Shown: in pieces, positions 14,101-26,100 of the stretch
How the letters are laid out: each line of letters opens with the position of its first letter
How positions within the stretch are numbered: position 1 is the first letter of the stretch
Assembly (NCBI GenBank): GCA_943735955.1
Contig: OX030957.1
Span: forward strand, 7,611,757-7,675,756
DNA length: 64,000 nucleotides
Direction: 5' to 3'
From: Piscicola geometra
Taxonomy: Eukaryota > Annelida > Clitellata > Hirudinida > Piscicolidae
The notes under the pieces: model-generated
The model's input: only the letters and a program-made list of their open reading frames with translations
Databases searched by the model: none
What the model was told of the DNA's origin: nothing
Translations under genes and position numbers: made by a program

Positions 14101-17100
14101 TCCACAATGAGGTGTTCCTTCTGTCTCAGCCCCGGAAAATATCTGAAGTTAATGAACTTTTGAGAATATTTTAAAGTTCACAAAACTAATTGAATATTTT
14201 AAAGTTCACAAAACTAATTAAATTTTTCAAATCTTGAATAATTATACATTTCAAAATACTTTTCTGCAGTTATTTATTTTAATAATTTAAAAGTGAATCA
14301 GTTGACAACAAATTGAAAAAATATTGATATTTTATTTACTTCAACAAAATCCACGCAGCTTCCGGAATGATCCATTTCCATATCAATTGTTTCAAATATG
14401 AATTTTATTGTTTGTCCGTTTGGAGATCTGAGCACCCATGTATAATCTTCATTGTTCCCGTAGAATCCAGGGTAGTTTGGCGATTCAAGCGATCCTTCTT
14501 TCCAGTTTGATAAATCACCGCCATACGCTTAACAGTGAAAATGTAAATTTACAATCTTTAAAATGTAAATAGTTTAAAAAAAAATACTATTCAAAATACT
14601 CTAACAAAATTAATTAGTTTTTTTCTCACATTTTAGTTAAATACTTTTTTATTTATTAAATTTTAAATAAAGGCATAATTTAAATATGAAAATAATTTTT
14701 CGAAAATCTGAGGAAGCTTACATGTTGTATACATCAGTGAGAAGCCTCTAGACTCAACGTCTTGATTTGTTTGTAGCAATATCAACAATGAAGATCCATG
14801 AATAATCATTGTAGTTGGAGGTTTGTCTGAACAAAAAATCTCAGCATGATCTCCCCACCACAATTGCAGCTGGTCCACGCATGAACCCATTTCTCCTTCT
14901 AATGAGAAAAACCTTCGAAGTGTAATGTGTGACAATTTTAAAGCATTCATTTTTTAAAGAATTTGTTGTGTGCTTATTGCACGCATTTTCAGCTTAAATA
15001 ATCATTATTATTTTATACATAACTATTGATAACATACGGAATTTTCTTCTAATTGATAACTTTTATGTTTTGAAAATTATATCTTGAAACGCTGTTACAT
15101 AAGAATGACTTTCATTGTCTATTTAGTCATAATTCACCATCAGCTTTTACAATTTATAAGAAGTTACGACGCTTATCATTTATATTTATAGACATTTGTG
15201 AACGTTTCAGCAAATTCAACTAAATTACATGAAAAAAAACTTACTCAAAATTTAGTTCAATTTTGCTTCCTCTGGATGTAGTGATGTTCCAAGTGCATTG
15301 AATGTTATTGGGGATAGGGTTAGGGTAGTGAGGGCTGTTGATAGTTGCTGATTTCACGTTGTAATCCAAACCACATGCTTCAGTGGTTGTTTATTTTTAT
15401 AGAATTTAAAGATTTAAACATAAAGGTGTGCTTTTAAAATCTTTAAAATAAGAATTATTCGAATTAAGCTATTAATTAAAAAGTTATAACCACTGTATAT
15501 ATACATAAATTTTTTATGGTTTTGAAATAAATAAATAAGATTCATGTGAAATTTAGAATCAAATACCTGAAGTTGATCTCGTATAAACAATTTTAAACCC
15601 AGAATGATGATCAGAATAATCTGTAACAAAACTGTTGAATGATTTTAAAGTTATTATTACATATGAAAATGAAAATGCTGTTACAAATTAAATAATTAAA
15701 GTTATAGGGCGGAAAAAGTTTTCAACTTATAACCTAAAACCATTTTAATTCTTTTCGATATAAGATAAAACAAAAGAATTGTAAAACATAAAAGCCTTAA
15801 ATAATGTTTATACGAATTTAAAAAACATTTAATATATTTCTTAATAGTTTCATTTCCTTAAACGGGTTTTTACTTTAAAGTGAGAACTGAGCCTTCAGAA
15901 GTTATGGAAGGAGGGCCGTGAGAACCACAAAATTTGTCAATGAGCGGGGCATTTAGTCCTTCTCCATTGTAAATCGCAACATAATCGATTTGACAGTCAT
16001 GAGATACTTCCAAGTCAAAAGAAACAAATACTAGAGTTATCTTTTCATCTGTATTCAAATTATTTTATTAAGATATTTTATCAGGATATTTTATAAGATC
16101 AATCACGTTTCTATATTTAAATCATTTTCAATTAAATTATTTAAAAAAAATTAAATTAAAAAAGCGATTGAAATGAAATAGACAAATTCTAATGAACCTA
16201 AAGCGTCGGATTTTATGATCCAAGTGCAGTTTTGGTTGCTTCTGTAAGATCCGTTATAATTGGGGCTATTTAGAATTCCATGCTCATCACTAGCCACTCT
16301 TATGATGCTTCCACATTCTTAAAGAATAAAAAAGTAATTATCTTTTGTTTGAAATAATAGTGTTTTTAGTTGTTAATTGACTTGTATAAAATCTTTCAAC
16401 ATTTGAATATACGTTTTTAATGAATTGAGGTCGAGTATTAAATCTAAGTTAAAATCCTTAAATCTGTGATTTAAAACTTTTTACCGGTGCTGTACACCGC
16501 CGAAAATCCTTTTGAAGGCTCGGATGAGTCAGTGTGCATAGAGATAACCATTTGATTAGTCTCGGTGAATATTTCTCGTGGATAAGAAGTGCCACACAAA
16601 TGATACATCGGTTCGGTGTTGGTTTCAAAACCACTGTAGACCTGTAGGTGATGAAATGTGTAATTTTATGAGACCAATATGTTTTTAAATATCTTACTTT
16701 TTGAAGAAACATTTCAAGTCACTCTTCATTTAAGGGTTTTAAGTTACATGAAGAAAATATTGAAAACTATCTTATGTTGAACTTGAGAAAAGACGAACGT
16801 TTAAATAGTCGTAACTGCAGTCTTCTACATGTTCGAAGTCAAAATCGTTAATTTTAAGCTTTATCCTAGAATCTGAATCCGTTTCTATGTACCAATAACA
16901 AATCATAGAATGGGAAAGAAGAGATGGGTAGCCAGGAGAAGTGATGGCGGCAGTCGAAGCTGAAAAATGACTAACACACACTGGTTGGTTGAAAAAGGTT
17001 TTAATGAGATTTTAAATAGTTTTTCCAACGTAATATACTAAAATTGAATTATTTATATTTTACATCATTACGTTGTATTTAAATAATGAAATAGTACAAT

Positions 17101-20100
17101 AAAATGCGAAAAAATAAATGGTAAAAAACAATAAATCGAACTGTTCATACAACATCAACAACAAACTTTACACGTTTTTGTAAATAAAACATTTTTAGTG
17201 TCGAAACTAACAGTTTGGTATTTGTTCCCACGATATGTTGAATCCTTTCCCACTCTGTGACTGGTCAGACAAGAAGTCTATGTAAAGTGACCATCCAGTG
17301 CTCGTTATGGTTTGACCTTTTTGTTCAGAATGACATAGCTTCGTAATTTGTCTTGAATTTTCATTTGGCCCATTATATATCTGTTATTAATTTAGAAGTG
17401 TTTAATTCATAAAATGATATTTTAGACATTGAGACAAGTTAAAAAGATATATATATATATATATAAACTAACTTTATTTTATATAAAAAAAATTATTAAA
17501 AAAACTAACCGCGAGGTAGTCAAATGTGCAGTTATTCGAACTTTCAATATCAATGTCATGAATTGTAAGGTTTATTTGAAAATCGGGATTCACTTTAATG
17601 ACCCAACGACAGTGCTGATTGTGTTTGTAAGGACTGGGGTAGTCAGGAGACGTGATAACTCCATTTGAGGCTTCAATCTCTTCTCCACAACCTTGAAATA
17701 TATAATTTGAATTCATTTAATTCCGAAAAAAAGTGTTTTACATCCTTTAACATAAATATTTTATAATTAGTTTTTATTTTTTAAATAAAACATAAATAGT
17801 CTTTATCAAAAGTTGCGATCTTAGATTAGTCAATTAAAATAAAGTATGCTGAAATAAGCACCTTGATTTTTGTATGACAGTCTAAATCCATCTCTCAACG
17901 ATCTGCTATGCAAGAAACCCTCTTTGGACACAAACCTAACTATGAGTTTTTCGGTATCTTGCTCCAGTTCAGTGAAGGTATTATTGCAAACTTTTGTGAT
18001 AGGCTGATTGTATTCATCTATAATCTTTTAAATGTGATTGTTAATATACATGTTAAAATATTATAAATAAATAATTTGGAAAACAACAATAGGAAAGAAA
18101 ATAATAAGAATATTGAAAAAATATAATTAATATGTTAACATCAGCCATTAATATAGTGGCTAATGTTAATATATTAATTATAAAAGAGGTCAAAAGCCTT
18201 GCGGTGGTTATACACCCTAAACTAAAATAAACCATAAACTAAATATATTCAAATATATTACTAAAAAAGTATTTAAAACATTTGAAATTATTTTTTCAAA
18301 CATCTATCGAATATTTAAACTTACTTTTCAAACACGTTTTATATAATCGTTTAAAACACCTAACTTACCTCAACATAGTCATCGCATTCCTGCTGGTGAT
18401 TCATTTTAAAATTCATCATCTGTAAAATTATTTTGTTTCCTTTAGTCCCCTTGATGGTCCAATTACAGTTTAAGCCGCTTGCGAATGTTGCTGGATAATT
18501 GGGACTTTCTATTATGCCTTCAAAACCAGTCAGCTCAGAGGAACATACTGTCGAGTTGATTTTCAGGTTAAATGAAAGCTAATTAGACAGCGTTTAAAAG
18601 TTTTTAAGTATTCAAAACAATTTTAAGATGTGCATATCTACTTTCGATATTAAAATCATAAAAAAACAATATGTTTTCACTTGTGGTGTAGTAGGCCTTG
18701 AATCCTCTACTGAAACCTATGTTCATGAACTCAATACTCATCTCGTTCTCATCTGATGTATAATCCATAGGAGCGCTTTGTCCACACAAAGATGTCGCCG
18801 CAGAATCATGAATGGATTTTCTAACCTGATGAGTAAGTTTATAAAATAATGTCGTTAGAAACTATTCTAATTGACAAGTCTGTGATTTTAAAAATTATTA
18901 ACTTATGATATTTGCATTATTAATAAATATATACAAAACTATTTTTTATACATAGAATAAGATACTATTTTAATTAATCCTGAGTTGAAAATCAATTTAA
19001 GTTTATAAAATTCTGTGTAACTGAGTTAATTCAGCTAACCTTCACATAATTTCCTGAACAATCAGCATAATGCTCAGATAAAACATCAAAATCTGAAAAA
19101 TGAAGCCTGACTTTGTTACCCATAGAAGTAACTATTTTCCAAAAGCACTGTGTTCTAGTATACGGGGCCGCTGGAAAATTGGGAGATTCAAACCAGCCAC
19201 TTTGAGATGTCAGAGTTCCTCCACAACCTTGAATTAATTGGACAGAATTTACTCTAAGTTTAAATTTAAATTTTTATAGGTTCTTAAGTCTACTAATTTT
19301 GTTCCATGTTTTAAATCGGCCTGGAAAGCTTAACTTCATTTTACGTTGAAAAAAAATTATTTGCCTTGCGTCGTGCTATCGAAATGGATTTCAAAGCCTT
19401 CTCCTTCTGTATCACCATCTGCACTAAACTTAATGTATAGGGTGTTGCCGAAAGATCGGATTGGTGTAGAAATCTCATTACCACAAAACTTTCCGATCAG
19501 TGAAGAGGTTGGAATTCGTCCATTGCTGAAAAGTAGAAAACAGTGACTCAGTGTTACGTGATTTATTAAGATTGATGCTATGTTTAAACTTAGTATTGGT
19601 TTCTAAGAGTGAAAAATAGAAACTAGTTTCACAAACACCGAATCATGCTTTGATGTATTTTTTGGAAAACGTACCGGATTTCTAAAAAATCGTAAATGCA
19701 ATTCCTGCTGTTTTCTAAATCAAACTTAGTGACGTTGAGAATGATAATTTTATTAGGTTCAGCTTGAATTATCCATTCACAAGTCTTTCGTTGATATGGG
19801 CCAGGATATCCAGGGCTTGTTATTACTCCCATATTCTGTTTTATTGTGCCACCACAAACTGTTGATAGTAAAAAACTAGTGCATTTCAAAAAGTTTATTT
19901 CTACATTTTTAAATCAGTAATACTTTTTTCAAAACTACTTTATTTGTCTTAAATATTTAACTAACCGTTCGAGCTATCAACTGTTTGGTAAAATATTGTG
20001 AATCCTTCTGAGGCCTCAGAGTGGTCGGTATGAAAATGAATCGTTATAAAATTGTCAGTAGATGTTATAGGGTCTGGAATTGTCTGCCCACACAGCCTTA

Positions 20101-23100
20101 TGTTGTTATCAAATAATAGTTTTACAATTATGAATTTTATAAAAGAAAATTTTAATCTATAAAGTAATTTTAAATTTTAGTATAATTTTTCTTTAGTTAA
20201 TTTTAAAATCACTTTTCCAAGGACTTTTCGGAATCTTTGTCATCAAATACTTGAACATAGTCATAGGAACATTCACGTTCACTTTCTAGGTTGAACTTTA
20301 AAAACTGCAGTTTTATCACGTGAGAAGGCCTTGCCTCAATAAGCCAGTAACAGTCAACGTTGTGAGGTGCCAAGTCGAGGTTTGGAGATCTAATAAGACC
20401 ATTCTCGTTTTTAAGTAGACCTCCACATGTGCTGACTGATAAATGGGGAAAAAAACTTTTAATTTATAATAAAGACAGAAAATAATTATATAATTTGTTT
20501 TTACCATTATATTTTTTTTACTTTTATTCAAACATTTTTTTAAAAATATTCAATATCAAAACTTTAATTTTTAAAAATTAGTTTTGCACTATTTATCACC
20601 AACTTTCAATTAAACTAATGCATTCATTCAAATTATGAATTTCATCAATTTGCAACAAACTTCCAGAAGAGTCTTGCTCGTCGTCTGTTGGCCCAATGTA
20701 AGTGCTGTTCCGAGTGAAGTAATAAATCTCAAATCCAAGGGCTTCTTCATATCCGTCGGAATGGAAAAACAAATCGACAGAGCCCTGGTAGCTGTATGCA
20801 CGTTCAACATTGCTTCCACATAGCTTCTTTTGTTCTAATCGAGAAACGATAAGCTGTATATGAAAAATGTTTAATAGTTATTGATAAAAGACATGTGAAT
20901 ATCTAAAATTTAAATGAATTTTGTTTACTGTCAAATATTTGAATCAGTGCTCATTCATAATTTTAGAACATCATTTTTTTTCAAATATAATAGGTTCTTG
21001 GTCTTCAATTTGGACATATGTTTTAAAACCGTCTACTTAAAAATATGAATGTCTATGGTGGCAATTATGGCGTTTGATTTGTTGAAGATTTTTCATTTAT
21101 TATACACGTAAAAATATGATAAAAACAAAAGTGTCAGAAATGCAAAATCGGATGAGAATTATTTGAATATCTATTAACTTTTTTACAATGAAATTTTAAA
21201 AATTGTTTTTTTTTTCGAGATTAAAAAACAATGATTTTTAAATTCTTTTTTTAATTAAGTTTTGTGAAAAAACCCTTTGTTTTGGATTTTTTATATTATT
21301 CAAAAGTATCATATAAATGTACCATTTCAAGAGTAATTATTTAAAAAAATTAAATTTAAAACATACTAGATAATCGTGGCACTCTCCTCCCTCTTCTTCT
21401 TGAAGATTGAACACTTTCAATTCAAGTTCTACAATTGTGTTTGGTAATTCAGCGAGGATGGAATAAGTGCAGTTTTGATCCGGAGGATACTTTGTTGGAA
21501 AGCCCGTTGATTTGATAAAACCAAACCGCTCGGTAAATTCCATCTGGCATACTAAATTGGATGTTATATATGTATGAAAGTATTCTTAAAATTATGTTTG
21601 AAAAAAATTAAATAGAAAAAACAATATATTGAAAATTTATATAACTTAATAAATTTGAATAATTTCAAAAAAGATTAACGGAAAAAATCATAAAAAACTA
21701 AATTATTTGAAAAATTATTTATAATTACTAGAACTCCATTCAGCTCTAAAGCCCTCAAGAGCATTGCTTGAATCGGTCCAGAGAGTAATAAACAAATGGG
21801 ACCCAGTAACTCTTATAGGACCAGGGAGGGTTCGCCCACAGAACCTTCCTATTAACGGAGCTAAAGCATCATCTCCTTCTCTTACCTTGAAGAAAATTGG
21901 ATAAAAATTTCGAAAGTCATATTTATGGAAGTAGCTTTTTATAAAAGATTTAAGAAATATGTTTAAGTAATATTTTCATTAAAGTTTATTGAAAAAACTA
22001 ATTTATTAATTCATTCTATATTTTTGATAAAATAAAAATTTATAAAATAACAAACATACCTCTACGTAATCGTAATCACAATTTACTCCGGTTTCAAGGC
22101 TGAAATGAGTGAAATACAAATCGATCTTAGAGCTTGATGGAGCAATTAGCCAAGTGCAGTGACTATCATGACCGTAAGCATGAGGAAAGCCAGGAGATTG
22201 GATCACACCCCTAAGGTCAGTGAAGGTGCCACCACATTGGGAAGCTAGAGAATTCAATTAAAATGGCATGATTTCAAAATAATTTTCATAATCAATCAAT
22301 AAAAAATATAAAACATATAGACCCTTACAATTTTCAGTTGAATATGTTAGAAAAAATCCTTTATCATCCATAGAATCGTCACTATGAAAATGAATGTAAA
22401 GGCCAGGTCCAGTGGTTTTAATTGGAGGTGGAAGGGAAACCCGGCAAAGAGTTTGAAGCGTTGGACTGCTTTCATATACACCATCTTTTATCTGAGTGAT
22501 TATAAAAATGATTTCTTTTGACATTATTCAAAAAGTAAGGATAAATATATTCCCAATAAAAACATGTGATTTAAAAAAGTTGTATCTTTAAACTGTTCAT
22601 AAGATTATTTTTTTTAAAAATACAATTATCGTCAAAACTTGAATACTATAATTCAAACCAAGAGATAATCATAAGTGCAATTTTCATGATGTTCTAATTG
22701 GAAGCTGGCAAAGTGAATGGTGAAAATGGTTCCAGGAAGACTTTCTAAAATCCATATGCAATCTCGGTTTATGGGATAATTTCCTGGGTGGCCTGGACTT
22801 TTTATTGTGCCATGAGTTGCGTTTCTAACCAGATCACCGCAAACTGTATGAAATGAAAAAGTAAACAAATAGTTTTAATTTTAATTATAAAAAGTTTTAT
22901 TTAAATTTTTAAGCTTATATTATCTTTTTTATATGGTATTTCTAAACTTTTACTACTAAGTTGGCTACAAAATACATGTTAACATTTCAAATGTGCATTT
23001 AATCAAACTCATGTATCCAAGGAGACCTGGTTCTAAACTGTCCCAATGGATTAAAAAACCTTCAGCAGAAATAGAATGGTCAGTCGTGAAAACAAGCGAA

Positions 23101-26100
23101 ACAACATGTCCTGTAAGGATTTCAAATAGTTTATTATGGTGACCCGTTACTTCAATGAATCATCAAAAATAAGTTTAATAAAACAAACTAAGTATACTTA
23201 TTAATTTTCAGTTGTTCAAAAGTTTCAAGTACTTAACCTGTCGAATTTATAGTTTTGTTCTGCAAAGTATCGCCGCAATAAACGCCATGTTCAATGCCTC
23301 GCCCTCTCTCTCCGTCGATTATGACTAGTTTGTCGTATTCACAACGGCCACCCCCTTCCAAATGGAATTTTCTGAAGTACAGCGATACAATCTGTAAATT
23401 ATGAATAAAAAAATTATTTTTTAGAATTACTTTGAAGAGAGTGGAACCAATCGATAATAACTATAGTTTAAAACTGAACGTCAAACCGTTAATCCGTTGA
23501 AAAGTCATAACTGAAGTTAAAAATTTCATCAATGCTTTAACTTTTAAGTTGACATTAAAATTCATTAACGGACTAATTAACATGCGATACAGTATTCTTT
23601 CGTTGATCTTCCCGTTAATCTATTAATCTGTGGGTAAGTGTAATGTGACCAAGGACTCAGGAAAGAAACAAGCTTATCATGGAGCTCTGCTGCAATGGTC
23701 TTTAGACTTAAAAACTCAAAAAACAAGATTTTCGGTTACTGCAGCCTTTTGCGGATACATTAACAAAAGATTTAGGAACAAAATGGAGAATGGAGAATTT
23801 TTTATTCGTTCCACTCCAAGCTTTTACTTGTTTGATAAATAAGTTCAACAAAGCCATCAGAGAACAGTCAAAAGAAATTACCAGCAACAATGGAGGTAAC
23901 AATCACAACAGGAAAGAGATGAATAATGAGGACTGAGGCTTTTCCAGCCAAAAGAAGGCAGAGAAAACCGCAGATCAAACAAAGACAAAGCCTAGATGGA
24001 AACCGAATCTTACAGATGCTGCTTTCTTGGGTAAAAAACTCTTTGTGAATTTGATTAAAATACTTGAATAATGGATAACGAAGTTAAAGATTTTACGGAA
24101 TAACAGTTGACGAGGTTTACGTTTTTTATGAAATCAGTTTTTAAAATTAACGCACGAGTTAACGGATTAACAGTTGACAAGTTACTTTTTAAAACGGGTA
24201 CTTTAGCTATAGTTTTATTGTTTTGATTCTTGATAAAGAATATGTTATCAAAAGCAATCGTATTTAATTTGTTTGAGTACCGTAAATCACCATGTATGAA
24301 ACGCACTTTTTCATATTTTAATTTTACTCTTTCAAGCTTCTCAATAAGATAATTTCAAAAATTTTGCAATGTGAAAGAATGCATTTTTCAAATATAATTT
24401 TCTTTCGTTTCGTAAAACTATTATTTATAAATATTTTAAATTTAAAAATAAGTGCGTTTCATAAATTGAGGGTTTTGTAAATAAAATCATAATTTCATTA
24501 AAAGTATTGAAAAACTAAAATTACAAGTTCCATCGAACGGCTTCTTATCTCCCAAGAACAATGCTGGTTATCGTTGTAATGTAAGCCATTAAGGGGGTAC
24601 TCTAAGACTCCTGAAAAACCTACCAGATCGCCACCGCAGTCTTCTATTTTGTAGTTTTGTTGGAAATATCTTTTAATAGTATTTATAAGAGTTTAAATCC
24701 ATTTTTTTCAACATAATTTAGTAGCAATCTATAAAAAAATCTTAAGCTTTCATAATCAACCGATCTAAATTAGAAACTTATCGTAATATACTCATAAAAT
24801 AGTTAATTATTTTAAAATATTTAGTTCAAGTTTTAAAACTAAACTTTTCCCAAATCTCACCACCTTTATACCTTGAGGGTTTTGACAGAATTCTCCAGTG
24901 AAGTGGCTGGTACAATCACAGCGAAAGTTTCCATTGTCAAAAGGAGTGCAAGTGCCGTTGTTCAAGCATGGAAAACACCTGCAAGCGTCAACCATAATCT
25001 CACAGTTTAAACCTATTCTTTCAGATGGGCAATGGCAGCTGTAACTATAGCTTTGACGATCCTGCAATTGTTGTGTTTGTTTGTGGGTAAAAATATTTGT
25101 TTAGCTTTTAACAACCTGATTATGAAAAATTGGTTAATTCAAACATATAATCGAGTGAATAAACTCAATAAAATAACGTTTACCCAAGAACAAGTTCCCT
25201 GTCCGCATGGACTCGATTCGCAAGGGTTAAACAGCCATGCTAAAGATGAGGGGGATCTGCATCCGTCAATTCCTAAGAAAAGATTTAATTAGAGATTAAT
25301 GAAAAATATGTTTTAAAAAATAGTTTTTGATTTATTTAAAAAATTCATATTCATTAATGCTTTAAAAAATAATTGTACCTATTCCGTTTCCAACCATACC
25401 AGCCATACAATCACATCTTCTACCAATTCCTATTCCTGCATTAAAAAATAATGAATAAATAAACATTTTTTAAAATAATAAAAGTATTTGTTCAATAAAT
25501 TATAAAATAACTAGTAAATTAAGAAATCATAATATTATTGTTCAAATAATAGACCTTTTTAATTCATTTTTTAAACATACAAAAAATAACTAACTAACAA
25601 AGATTGTGCATATTCTCAAAAACTAAGTTACTCAGTTCATACCTGGTGTTTCAACACAGCGTGCCATTGAATTGCAGTCATGGTTGTCACAACCACTAAC
25701 CATTCTGCAGAATTTGCCGTCTCCCGCAAAGCCTAAAACATAATTTTTTTTCCTCCATAAGTTGAAATGAAATAGTAAATATAACAATTCAATGCAAGTT
25801 AAAACATAACGGGAAGTGTTATGCAACAAATCATCATTTAATGCTTTATACGAGTATAAAACAGCTTACTTTATAAAAAAATACTCTGCACCCTATCATA
25901 AAGAATGTAAATTTTTCTACATTTTAAAAAACAAGATTTTGAGAATATTTCAAAATTAAAAGTATTATCCAAAATGTTATTAAATTTTTTTCATTCATTT
26001 TTATTCATTTCATATTTTTGACAAACTGAATTTTACAATATCGTTAAAAAAATTAAATTCAAATGAGATTTATAATCAGATTATTAGTTAAAGCCAAGAT

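Noticed and set aside
16458..16712. Minus-strand 84-codon open frame
   Set aside because: It is out of frame with the CUB10 exon at 16485-16641, whose correct frame reads [11 protein letters not shown].
20316..20531. Minus-strand 71-codon open frame
   Set aside because: It overlaps CUB5 in the wrong frame; the real frame contains [11 protein letters not shown].
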